Below are positions 48,495-59,681 of a DNA stretch of 64,000 bases, in pieces. This stretch comes from Trogon surrucura (lineage: Eukaryota; Chordata; Aves; Trogoniformes; Trogonidae). The notes below the pieces were generated by a model. It saw only the letters and a list, made by a program, of their open reading frames with translations. It made no database searches and was not told where the DNA came from. The translations under genes and the position numbers were made by a program. Numbering within the stretch: the stretch's first letter is position 1; each line of letters opens with the position of its first letter. Location: contig CM036636.1 in the NCBI GenBank assembly GCA_020746105.1, positions 6,944,001-7,008,000 of the forward strand, in the 5' to 3' direction.

Positions 48495-51400
48495 GTGTCT
48501 CAGTTTACTCCTCGCAGGAAATATAGTGCTGTGGATTGGCCTCAGAAGGGGTACAGCAAGGGTTAACAGTCAGCATATGATACCCTATGGCAGGTATTCC
48601 TCACTCACTCACTCTTTAATCTGGACTCGGTGGGGGAAGCAGTAAGATGCTAACACATCCATAAAGGTAAATAGGATTTGTGAGCTATCGGGCTAATTGA
48701 AATGAGCGGGACTCGGCTGCTCAGACAGCCTGATACAACGAAATGAGACCTCTCCGGGGACACAGAAGTCGAGCAGAGCTTCAGCACTTCACTTATTTCA
48801 GCCACTGCAAGTGGCAGCTACAGCAATAGCAATTGCAGGCACTGGGGGTTGAGTGCTGTGACAGCAGAGGGGCCAGGGAAAACCGTCGTGGCCAGGGTGA
48901 TGTCCATAACAGCTGCTGAGGAGGGAGAAGACAGATTTATTTTGGTCCTGTCCCGGGTAGAAAAACAGACGGCGGTGCCGGGTGCCAGCCTGGATGGAGC
49001 ATGCAGTCAGCAAAAGCCAAGGGTGCTCTCCCTCCCCATAGGAAACTGTGTCCCAGCACAGCCTGGGGGTAGGATGGGAGAAAGTGGAACAGGGCCAGGC
49101 AAAACCACAGGGGAACAACCTTACACCAGTGGGTTGTGTGGCCCTAAAGAGCTCTGGGTGTGTGTGTCTGGATCCCAGCCCACAGACCAGTGAGCAATGG
49201 GAGCTTGCGTGTGTGCAACTGGTGCCTGCACCTCCCCTGCCTTGACTGCACGGCTGAGGGCCAGGCTCAGGCTTGGGGATGGCTCCCGCCACTCCAGCTG
49301 CACTTGCATGGTAGTTGCTAGAGAAACTGTACGTCGGCAACACACACTGCTACCACGGGCTGCTGCATCTGAAAGTTAATCTGTTCCGCATCACCGACCA
49401 CTTTTCTACAGCGATGCATAAGGAATCGCCATCCCAGAGCAGACCTCAGTTCATCTGTGTGATGGTGCCAAGAGCTTCAATGGAACTGCAGGTCACCCTG
49501 TGGCAGCCAGGATGAGACAACACACTTACTGGGAGGTTTGGTCCAGTCCTGTGCTAGCTAGAGCTGACCCAACCCCTGAGGCTTTCCACCCTTTGCAAAA
49601 CTTGCAATTAGACACTGCGATGTACGTGTTTGCGAGATCCTCCAAATTCTCTTTGCACCTTAGAAGGTCCTTGACTCCATCGCTTTGGATAGCAGCAGGA
49701 CACCAGCCCCAGTTGGCCCTTTGGGGAGTTGCAGAGGGGCCCTTGCAAGGAAACAGGATGAACAGCAAAAACCATGGTACTAATTTTTCTCCCCAAAATG
49801 TGATTTGATTACTGTGATGGGGAAACAGAGCTGGTATAGCTGCTACATCCTGGCACAGCTGATCACTGTTGTGTGTCTCTGCCCCAGCCCTCCTTGCCTA
49901 ATTCCCTTAGGACACCTCTCATATTTTGGGGACGTTGCAGTACCAGTCCTCTCCCTGCATCCTTGCTGGGCGCAGTGACCTGACCGTCAGGATGGGTCCA
50001 ACCTGCCCTGCGAGGCCTGAAGGCACCCGGCTCTGGCTGCAGCCCCACCCAGCTTAGCAGTTGTCCCTGTCAATGTGAAAAGTAGGAATGGGGGGTATCC
50101 ATCTGAGCCGCTCGGTGTCTGTGTCTTGTGATCCTGAAACCCAAGACCCCCTCCCTGACTCAGCAGGTTATTAATAACCCCCTGGCTGTGCTCCCACCGC
50201 AGTGCCTGCCAGCCCTGGCATCGCCTGTCTCTTCTCTGCAGTGAGGCGAGATGCACACTCCCAGCAAGGTCAGGGGCTCCTTACCCCCAGTCCCTGCATC
50301 CCATCACCACCCACAGGGCTGGGCAGAAGTGGTGTCAGGCTTGTGGAGGGGTCTGGAGAGACTCCAAGTCCCCTGTACCTCCCACCAGCACAAGAGAGGC
50401 TCCTGGTACTGCCAAAATATCCTTGTCCCAGGTCATCTGTTTTCTTATACGTAAACCAGCCCTGGTCCAGCCTGGAGGGCAGGTGGGTTGGGCTTCCTGG
50501 GCCATAGGATCAGTATTGATGTGTGCCCTGTCCCCAGACTGCTGCAGACCCTGGTGGCACTTAGCCCCAATATCTGTTTGGACCAGATTGGGTCTGCCAG
50601 CGACCAAGTTTCCATCTGTCTCTGCTGAACCTCCTTTTTGGTCACAACCTTTGCCTTTGCCCATGCTTCTCTTCCCAGGATTGCAAGGGTGATGCAGAGG
50701 AACCACAGATCCTTTGGAGACCCTCCAGGTATATGTGGGACCCCGGGGAGGGCAAAGAATGGCACATTCAGCAAAACAGTGGTGATGATGCAATCAGGGT
50801 TTGGGCTATTCCAGGAGGAGTACACAGGCTGCAGGCAGCGTTCTGAGGGTCCCTGAGCACCGGGAGTCATTGCCAGCCCTGGTGTGCAGAGATCAGGGCT
50901 GCCCAGGGTGGGCTGTAGCACACCCATCCCTGCCACATTATACAACTTTGGCCCCAGGGAGCTCAGCAAAGCTGCAGGGTGATTTGGCGTGATGATGTTT
51001 ACCAGGGCTGGTGCTCATTAGCCAGGTTCATTAGCACTCCCTGGGCAGGTTTTAAATAACAAAGCAGGAGGTGACTTCCAGGCCTGGGGCAGCCCTGGCT
51101 ACAGCTGGAGGACTGATGCCTTTCCCTCCTGCTCTGGTTCTTCCTTCTCTCTTCACAGATCCCCACGTGCTGCACCCGTCCCTGCTGGGAACTCACACTG
51201 CAACACCCTGACGGGCAGTTGGAGGCTTTGCTCTCACAGTCGTAAGTCCCCTGGCACTAGGAGTAGTGTCCCAAACTCCTTGAGCCTCCCCATCTTGCCC
51301 CCAAGAAGGCTGTGTCCTCTCCAGCTGTGCAGCTCATGGGCAGAGCTGGGACTCTGCTGAGCCCTGGGGAAGCTCCTAGGGTCTTGCCAGCTCCGTTCTT

Positions 51401-51979
51401 AGTTTATCCTCCTTCCTCTCCCCCATCCTTTGCCTTTCTCTCTTGTCTTCCTGCTGAGCTCAGTATGTGCCTGACCTTCATGGGGACCAGAGCTGGGGAA
51501 GGGGATGGCACTAACTTCCCCACCTGTACCTGGGGCTGCTCCAGCACCTTGGCTCTGCTTCATGCACCAAGACAGGCACTTGGGGTCCTGCCATTGATGT
51601 GACTGTTTCCATCCTGTTGTGTCCCACCATGGGGCCATGTGGGTAGAAAAAGGAACTTCTTTGCAACACGGATTTATTTCATCATTGTGGCCCCTTTCCT
51701 TCTCTCTCTCCCTGCTGCTCTTTTATTCCCCTCTCCTTCCTCATGTCCTTTCCAGGGCTGTTCTCTTTCATCCTCCCCTCCAGCTTTCTCACCCCTGTGT
51801 CTCCCCACATCTTGGCCCTGCACTGCATTCCAGCACGCAGCACCAGGCAAAAACCATCTCTCACACAGTGGAGCATCTACACAAAGCCTTGGCCTCATCT
51901 CTGAGCACCACCAGGGGTAGGTGTGGGACCACCACGCAGCAGGTAAGCTCAGCTGTCTCCCCACCCTGCCCCTAACCCA

Positions 51980-52300
51980 GGCCTTTTGCTCCCGGGGAGC
52001 GATGCCGCGATGGGGCTGGCTGCTGCCGCCTCCCTGCCCACGGGATGCAGCCCTCGGAGCTCCCGGGGCACCGGGGCGGCCGCCACCGGCTCCAGTCTGG
52101 ATTTGTCGCTCCCTCTAGTGGGAGCAAGAGAAGATGTCGCCATCCCCGCCACCACCGGGGATCCTGGCCCCTGGAGGGCGGCCCGGGGGAGCCCCCGGGA
52201 CTGCCGCCCCTCGAACCGCGATGCTCCGGAGCCGTGTTACATCCTGTGCCCGCGTTATTCCCCGGGGGGCTGTGCCTGTGCCCCCACGCTACGTGAAAGC
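51980..52300. promoter_or_regulatory. Isolated CpG-rich islet with a CTCF-like site
   Basis: CpG density and GC content rise sharply over about 320 bases in the middle of otherwise ordinary intergenic DNA, 6.5 kb before the PRRC2B island. It contains a strong CTCF-like motif at 52108-52125. It could be an insulator, an enhancer or the promoter of an unannotated non-coding RNA. The open frames crossing it (for example 51986-52429) resemble no known protein. Confidence 0.5.
52108..52125 (-). promoter_or_regulatory. CTCF-like motif
   Basis: The minus strand reads GCTCCCACTAGAGGGAGC, matching the CTCF core CCASYAGRKGGCRS at all but one position (A in place of the C after GG). It is centred in the CpG-rich islet between PLPP7 and PRRC2B. 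Confidence 0.55.
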
Positions 52301-55300
52301 CCCGTGGGAAGTTACACCTTGTGCCTTGCAGCTATTCCCAAACGACTCCCAGCAGGGCATCGCAAGGAAGGGCTTTTGGTGGATGGGTCTTTTTGGTCTG
52401 AGGCTGCTTTTTTTACCAAGAAGAGATAGTTAGCACCCACTAAAATATTTAGGGATTGTGTTAATAATTAAAGATGAGACTGAACTCAGAAGGGACTTGG
52501 TGTGATCTCGTGAGACAGTGGAGGGGACAAATCTAGTCCTGAGAAAAAATACGCTCACTAAGGCGTAGCATTATTTCATATATTCTCCAGGAAAAAAAGG
52601 AATGCTGCAGCTCTGGAGATGCTCTCAACAACGGCCTTTGCTGGGGGATCTGGAAGTAAATCCCGCAGCCCCTGTTAATTGCAAGTTGCCTTTTCTGTCT
52701 CTGTACTCATGCAGGATTCACGCGCTGGCTGGGCTGTGATCATCCCATCACAGATCAAAGCCACGCTTGTCAGGAACAGCGAGAGGCAGCTTGCTTACAG
52801 CAGGGGTTGCAGTTCTACCAAAATCACTTATTCTCATCAGCTTCATCGCATTCAGCAGCAGCTGATAGTTCCCTTTGGCGGGGTGAAGCGAGATATTTTT
52901 GAACTGTGAAACAACAGCTGTCTCACAACACATGGAGCGGAGGAATCAGATGGTTGTGATTGAAGGTTGGAACTGTGAACCCAAACGTGTCTGTGGACTT
53001 AAATTCCTGCCACATCTGGTCATTACGAGGGTTTCAAGGTAGGAGACAGAATTATGCATTAGTTTAAATCTGGACTGAATTATTATATGTTGCAAAATCA
53101 ATTGCTTTTAAGTACCATAAAACTCCTTCAATAAAAAATTGGGGAAAAGTATGGATTTGCCTATTCTTGTTTTCCATTTTTGGGAAGTTTCCTCCTCTTT
53201 GCCAGTGTAGGTTTTGTGGCTAACTCCAGTCTCAAATATTTGGCTGAGTTTGTCTCCAAAGTAGGATGCAGTTTTCACGGATGTACTAGAGCGAATGAAA
53301 TGGCATTTTCCAAAGGGAGTGGGGTTTGTTGCTAAAATATCCAGATCAGCTCTTCAGGGGTTTCCCTCTAGTGTTGTTTGGGATAATTGCTTAATTTCAG
53401 ATTTAGAGTGAAAGAAGTCTCATATAGATTTGCGTAATCCAGTGATCTGCCTATGAATTGTCAAAAAAGTCAGGTTGATCTAGCACAGGCATGTGTTGCT
53501 GGTCTCAGAAATATTCCTTGTGTTTTTGATATACATCTTCTAGGACCCTATGTCAAATGACTGGATTCCTTTATTTGTCTTTTTTTTTTTTCCTAACCTC
53601 TTTGAAAAAGGGCGCTTTGGCAGAGCAAACAAAGGTGCTAATGACAAAAGCAAATGCTCCTGTTTTTCTGTGTGCTCTGGGAGCAAGCGTTTCATTGAAA
53701 AAAACAGGTCTTTGCCTGGCAAAGCTTTAGTACTTGCGCTTCCATTTCTCTGTTTTCTCCTCTTTTCTGAGCGTGCTGAAAACTCAGCATGGCGCCAACA
53801 ATTTTTGGAGTCTTTTGAACAACCCAAACTGTCATGTTGTGAGAAAGGTGCACGGTGCTTCCTGAATTTATCTTGAATCTCTTCCTATTTAGGCAACCAA
53901 GGCTGCGCAAGGGCTTCCAAGTGGATGTGGTAGGAAAGAGTTCGGGCTTTAAAAGCTGCCTGAAGAACAGCTTTGTGATCTGAGCAGCACAGCCAAAGGA
54001 AAAATCACCAAGCCAGGATGAGCAGAAGCAGTAGTCTTGTTTTGCAGTTGCACACGAGGAAAAAGTGAAGTCATGGCTGATGAAGTGCCTCCAAAATACT
54101 TGTAGTATCAGGCAACTGGTATTTGGTTCTCATTGCAAGCAAAGCTCAGCGCTAAAGCCAGCTGAAAGCAATTCACTTCTCATTGGAAGAATAGTTTCTT
54201 CCTTTTAATCAGCTCTGTTTTAAATGATTTCCTTTTTCAGTGCCTTAAATAGTCATTTTGGTTTGTCCTTCAGGCAGCCAGCATTCGTTCATGAGGAATG
54301 GCGTGGGTCTGCAGACTTTAAAAGGACAAACAATAGTCTGGCACACAGAAATGCTTCAACAGCATCTCGTTTTTGTACAGAGCCTGCAAATCCTGTGGGC
54401 CATGAAGGAATAAAGGAAAGGAACAGCCTCTACCTGATCCAGCAGCTACAAGGAGCAATAACTATTTGAATCTGCTCTCATCTGGGAAACTGAGGGAAAA
54501 GAGAGGAAATAAAACCACAGCTGGGGGCACTGAGTCTCCTCTGCAGTAGGAAGGAACAGGAGTCAGTGGCTTTGTCCTGCCTCAATGGTGAGATGCAGTG
54601 AAGAGTGGGAATGGGATCATCTTACCTAAAGCAAGTTTTTTCACACCCACCTGTAAAGTAAATCTTTGTATGTATAATGGTTCAGCAGTCTCAAGGCCAG
54701 AGATGGATATGATACCCTGTGAACTGGTCAGCTATTCAACAAATGCTGAGGAAAAAAACCTGAGAGACTCTACAAACTGACTCTGAACGCAGAGTTACTG
54801 TATTTGCATTGCAAGGCACCAGATACTTAAAGGAGATGCAGGGAGGGGCCCATGCCATGAGTTAGAGTGAGCATAGTGGTGCAGTCTTTGCTCTCCTTGA
54901 TTGTATTTAATCTAGTTTGGAGTAAAGGCCAAGATTCCTGGTTTTTCATACTCTTTTCCCATTCCCTGTATTTTATGCTCTGTTTCAGCTAGGAGAGGCG
55001 AGAGGCTTCAACTTCCTCTCTCATCAGAACACCTCTTCATTCATCTTAAGTTTATATTTGAGAATGTCCCTTTGTTCTGTTGGAGATCTAGTTTTCAAAG
55101 CATTTCCTTGTACTTGGATAACACAGCATCATACATGGGTTTACAGAAAACTATCAGAGCTACTCACATCTTCTCTCCCAGCTCCCAGAGATGACAGCTC
55201 AACTCTACTGATGTTCTTGCTGACTGAGTTTTGGGTCCTAAGGCCCTTTTCACTTACTTGCAGGCTTGAATTTCCCAGTAGCTGTCTCAGGTGAGCAGAT

Positions 55301-58300
55301 GAAGCCGGTGTGGACATGAGGCATTCTTGGTTTAGACACAACTGAACTTGAAATGGCTTCTCACGCTTCAGGGCATGAACCAGCTCCTACTTCATTGGGA
55401 TTACAAAGCGTATTCTCCCATGGATAGGTTACTCCAAAACTGTCCACCGCGTGTTTCTTTGGCAGCAGCTGACATCACTGCTGTCTGAGATAGATGGAAA
55501 ACTAGGACGTTACCCAGTAAGGTAGATGTGTACTTTGTATATGCTGAGTGGCCTCTGGATGGGGAACAGAGCAGGATTGCTTTGCGTTTTCCAAAGTGAT
55601 TGTGGAGTTCCCCAAGTCACGGTCAAGGCAGTAAGACCGTCTTGTGCTACAGGCTGCCATTTACAGCTGGGCAAAGTGATACCAAAATGGCACAGGAGCA
55701 TTCAGCCTTCGGTTTTCTCTGCTATAAATCACCCTGCATGATGCAAGCTGTGGTCAGGGATTTGTAGATTCAGAGCAAATTTTTGTGGGAGGTGTAGAAT
55801 ATAATAGTAATTATATTATTTCTAGGAAAACTTAGGCCACAAGATATTTGCAAATTCTATACTAGAGATGATTAGTTTCTATTTGACAGGATTCTTCATT
55901 AGTGGAAGGATGAAGCACACAGCAGGGTTTCTGCTCTCACTTGTAATTAATCCTGAGAAGAGGTTGCAGGACTCTTCCTGCTGCAAGAGAGTTTGACTCT
56001 GTCCAGGGGATAATTTGCTAAACCCTTTGGAACATGTCAAAAATCAGAGTGGGTGAGCAGTCATTACAGAATGGATCCTGTGCAGAGCTGGGCATTGAAC
56101 TTCATCCAAGTGAAACCTGTTCATCCGTCTCTGCCCAAATTTCTTCTCGCTGTCGACGTTCCTCCTTCACAGTCTATTGCAGTTCTAATCCCACCAGCTC
56201 TCTCGTTTTACATTGGTTGTTTTGGTTTATGCGCAGGCAGGCAGGCCTTTTGGAGAGTGGCACAAGAACTCATCACCTTATGCCAAGGTCTGGATGTGGT
56301 AGAGCCACGCCCTTCCCTTTGGTGGTGGGGACAGACTATGTCCTCTCACTATTTAGCCCAGCTCTAAAAAGTGAGGGGAAGAGAAGCCCATCCCCAGTGC
56401 AGTCCTGAGCCATGAGACTGGCAAAGCTCTGCTGGGCAGGGGTGGAAAAGCCACAAGGCTGGAGTGGCTGCAGTATACACACCTCGTAATGAATGCAGAA
56501 TTGTCTTTCATTCGTTTACTTTGGCCTTTTGATCTCCACAACAGGTTGCGTTATTTTTTTTTTCTTTAATTGGTGCATCTGCTCCCTTGGCCTTGGATTG
56601 TTGCCTTGGAGATGCACAAGAGACCTTCAGAGAACTGCTTATTACAGCAGCAGGTGTGCATAACGCTGACCCAGACAAGCCTGCCTGAGTCACCTGCTGA
56701 TGGCTTGGTTTGGGCTGTAGGTGGCTGCATGAGTCACTGGAAGTGAGGGGATCCCACACTGCTTCATCTCCCGAAGGGCAGCAAGAATGCCTTTGGGTGC
56801 TTGTTGTTACTGTGCATCAACAGCGTAGAGACCAACATGGTTCACTCTCCTCTTCCTCCTCAGTCAACGTAGCACGGTGCTGCGGAGTGAGGTGGTTGAA
56901 TGTGAAAAGTGACAGCCCAAATTGGAGGCATTCTTTGGAAATCTGGCCACATTGCAGCTCCTCTTGTGGAGAGCAATGAGGTTTGTACGGGCAGGAAGCA
57001 CGTTAGAAGAGCTATTTGTATTTGTGTGCATGTGTGTGCTTGTCTGACCCATGGAAAATCTAAACACACCAGACTAATGCCGCAACAGGCTGGCGAGCCT
57101 GTGAGTGGGAGGCTGCTAATGTTGGGAAGGGTGATGGGCTCCTCTATGCAAGTGGCTGTAAGGAGACAAGTGAAGGTGTTGGCCTGTTCTCTCTAGACAG
57201 AAAAAAACCCTATGCTGCAGGAAAGAGATATCAAAGGGGTGGGAGCACATTGTAATAGTTTTGTATCCAGAAAAGGAGGGGATCTGACAACCAGATGATG
57301 GTTTTGAGCAGCACTGGTGCATCTCTCAGTAGCTCAGTGCCTGGCAGCTTCGATGTAGCAGCGCAGATCAACTGCAGGAGCATCACATATGGTCCAGAAA
57401 GCTGTTCGTGCATGCTCCCTCTGCATTACTTTTGATGACTGAGATAATGAGCAGCGAGCCAGGTGCTGGGCCTTACGCTCTCCCAGTAACCTGCGGAGAG
57501 GTGGGGACGGTTCCTCCTAAGGCACTGCCCGCACCGGTGAAATGGGCTGCAAAATCCCTCGGAAGCCGCCTTCCCTCCGCGGGCAAGGATGTGCAGAGTG
57601 ACAGCACGCGACTGGCGAGCCATGAATAAGCTAAAGAGGGCTTTTGCAAGAGGCCAGCCATTGCCCAGGTGCTTGTCCCACATATATATTACACACATAC
57701 ACACACGTATATAAATGTGTGTGTGTGCTGTTTGTGCAAACTGCTGGAGAGTCCCCAAGAAATAAATAAGCCTGCTGTCTGTCCTTTCATTGCAAAATGT
57801 CACACCAATGGACAACTGTGTGAGTCTGTTACTGGGAAGGAGAATTAAAGGGAGAATGGGTCTGCCCTAGTGTGCAAGGAGACCACATCGCCCAAGCTAT
57901 AGAAGATCACCTGGGCAGAGGAACTGCACTGCACAGCAACTTCTGCAACAGTATTTTTAGTGCCAGTTTCTGGCCAGGAAGGCTGCTCGCCTTGCGTTGA
58001 GCTGAAGCTCTTTTTGGCTTTAGTAAGGACCACCTTTGCCTCGTGAGGCTACTCATACTCCATAGCTGGGCAGAATGCTTTGGGGTACCAAGTGTCTGCC
58101 TTGCTCTACTGCATTCATTTCCATGATCGTTACCACGAAAAAAAAATCAAAAGATATTTCTGGACTGAAGTCCTTCCAAGGGGCAGTTCTGGGTTGCCTT
58201 TGAACCCGCTGCCCACGAAACCAGGGAGGAGCGCCAGGCTGGCTTCACCAACGATTTTCCTGCTGGACAGGCCCCCCACGGCCCTGCCGCTGCCCTGACC

Positions 58301-58530
58301 ACGGTCTCTGCAGTGAGTAGGCCAGAATTTGAGGGAAAAGCCTCTTGTATCCCCTGTCAGAGCAGCCGCCTGGCACGGGCGGCTCGAGCTGGGTGGGTTT
58401 GTAGGGGGATGAGCCCAACGTCGTGATCTTGGGATCCCCTGCAGCACTGCGGGGCCTGAGCACGACACCTGCCAGCAGTCGGGGTTGTGTCTGGGGGCTT
58501 CCCTGACGCTGCCGCCATCCCTCCTGCTGC
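52301..58530. other. Intergenic region PLPP7-PRRC2B, second part
   Basis: No gene is supported. The region is AT-richer in 52.4-55 kb and holds two AP-1 consensus sites (TGAGTCA at 56686-56692 and 56730-56736) and the CA/TA/GT tract at 57680-57728. No recognisable transposon was seen. Confidence 0.6.
57680..57728. repeat. Compound (TA)/(CA)/(GT) microsatellite with inverted halves
   Basis: A CATATATATT start is followed by ACACACATACACACAC and, after a TA-rich centre, by TGTGTGTGTGTG. The AC half and the GT half are inverted repeats of each other, so the tract could fold into a hairpin. Confidence 0.75.
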
Positions 58531-58789
58531 CATCACCCCGCCAGGCCCAGTTCCCTCCGCCCTGAGGAAACATCCTCGGAGCGGGCCTGGTTCGGGCCTG
58601 CGAAGTGGACAGAGGGGTTGTAGCCCCCGTATCTCTGCGCCTTCCGCCTGCCCTCGCCCCTCACGCCCTCCTTCCCTCCGCCCCTTCCCGCCTCCATCTT
58701 GGGCCGCCCCTGCGGCGCCGGCGGGGCCCTGCAGGCGGCGCTGTGCCGAGGGCGGCGGCGTCCTCCCGCGCGGGATTGACAGGCCCGGC

Positions 58790-58846
58790 CGGGGGAGGAG
58801 GAGGGGGGGGGGAAGGAGGAGGAGGAGGAGGAGGAGGGAGCGGCAG
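58790..58846 (+). repeat. GGA-rich tract
   Basis: A run of GGA/GGGG units (GGGGGAGGAGGAGGGGGGGG followed by repeated GGA) lies in the CpG island, probably near the transcription start or in exon 1. It can form G-quadruplex or triplex structures. Confidence 0.8.
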
Positions 58847-58975
58847 CGAGAACCCGTATCGCCCCGCAGCCCGCCGCCGCCGCCGCGCAATCCGCCGCCA
58901 TCCGCCGCGCCCCTCGCCCATCGCCCCTCCGCACCCGGCTCCCCAGGCACTCCCGGCTCCCCACCACCACCACAG
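58840..58975 (+). other. PRRC2B: PRRC2B non-coding first exon (3' part; start undetermined)
   Basis: The sequence from the end of the GGA tract, with GCCGCCGCCGCC and repeated CCGCCGCC motifs, leads to CCACCACCACCACAG immediately before a GTGGGT donor at 58976. It is C-rich and lacks a convincing PRRC2 start (MSDRLGQITKGKDGK in the human protein, from memory), so it is called 5'UTR. Identity as PRRC2B rests on conserved gene order, strand and the CpG island, and not on protein similarity. The 5' end is not visible from sequence. An alternative donor lies at 59024. Confidence 0.5.
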
Positions 58976-59029
58976 GTGGGTATCGGGGGCCGGCGGCGGC
59001 GGCGGCCGCGGATATTTGGGGCGGTGAGT

Positions 59030-59100
59030 GGGGCCGAGGGGGGGGGGGTGGGGTGGTGTGAGGGGAGGAGGGAAGGGGAGGGAGAGGGAAGGTGGGACGA
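59030..59100 (+). repeat. G-rich tract with G-quadruplex potential
   Basis: Successive G runs (GGGGCCGAGGGGGGGGGG, GGGGTGG, GGGGAGGAGGG, GGGGAGGGAGAGGG) lie on the plus strand just downstream of the two PRRC2B donors. In the transcript this is the beginning of intron 1. Confidence 0.75.
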
Positions 59101-59662
59101 GGCAGCTCTAAAATGGAGCCGGAGCCAGCGGCTGCCTGCGGCTGCGGCACCCCGCGGCCTCCGGGCTCGGCCCGGCGGGCGGGGGGGGAGGTGGCGGCGG
59201 CGGCGCAGCCCGGGTGCGTCCGCCGGGCCCAGGGGCCTGGCGCTGGGGAGCCGGGGGCGGCGACCCCATCTCTGGCAGCTGTAGCCGCCTGTGTTTATTG
59301 TGCGGCAAACCCCCTCCCCTTCCCCCCCGCGGGGATGGAGGCGCCGGGGGCAGCGGCGGGGCCTGGCCCGGCCGGGCCCCGTCTCCGGTGAGGGCCGCCG
59401 TGAGGCCCGGGGGGGGCTGGCGGCGCCTGCCCGGGCTCTGGGCCCGTTGTCCGGGCTCCTGCCCCCGCTCGGGGAGGGAGGCCTGTGGGGCGGGTGTCCC
59501 CGTGTGCCGCTGGAAACCACCCCCCCCTCCCGCACCGCACCGCTGCCCGGCGGGGTGCAGCAGGGGCTGGGGGGCGAGGGGGAGCGGGGCTGCTTTCCGC
59601 AAAGGCAGGTTGTTTTTCTTCATCGTCTGGAGTGTGACACAAAGATATTTTTGTCGCGCCGT

Positions 59663-59681
59663 GCGTGTGTGTGTGTGTCTC
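59663..59681. repeat. (GT)n microsatellite
   Basis: A GTGCGTGTGTGTGTGTGTC run lies at the edge of the CpG island in PRRC2B intron 1. Confidence 0.75.

Larger units (their letters stand above)
41976..51980. other. Intergenic region PLPP7-PRRC2B, first part
   Basis: No gene is supported. The region contains a possible MIR-like fragment (42505-42590), a short interrupted palindrome at 44862-44879, a CpG-richer patch at about 46090-46500, and a cluster of GATA motifs at 48096-48494. Chance open frames are frequent and mostly start at non-ATG codons. Confidence 0.6.
58530..59620. promoter_or_regulatory. PRRC2B: CpG island, probable PRRC2B promoter
   Basis: About 1.1 kb of extremely GC-rich sequence with dense CpG has no TATA box. 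It is followed on the plus strand by good splice donors and then AT-rich intronic sequence. In the human block the gene after PLPP7 is PRRC2B on the same strand, whose first exon is non-coding as I recall. The island also contains GGA-rich and G-rich tracts. The long antisense open frame here (58357-59535, minus) is stop-poor because of base composition. Confidence 0.75.

Noticed and set aside
48484-48515. ATCTGTGTCTCAGTTTACTC, similar to a MIR core
   Set aside because: The match is too short and is not followed by the expected MIR 3' sequence.
51986-52429. Open frame through the isolated CpG islet
   Set aside because: It starts at a non-ATG codon, overlapping frames are open too, and the peptide is low-complexity Gly/Pro/Ala/Arg-rich. 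The islet is better treated as regulatory DNA.
59092-59391. Possible alternative coding first exon for PRRC2B ending near a GTGAGG donor
   Set aside because: The peptide does not resemble the PRRC2 N-terminus, and composition alone explains the open frame. It is kept only as a remark under the alternative donors.
58357-59535. Long minus-strand open frame (392 codons) across the PRRC2B CpG island
   Set aside because: Composition is almost wholly Arg, Pro, Gly, Ala and Ser, and other frames in the same region are also open. It is explained by GC-rich, stop-poor DNA with no protein similarity.
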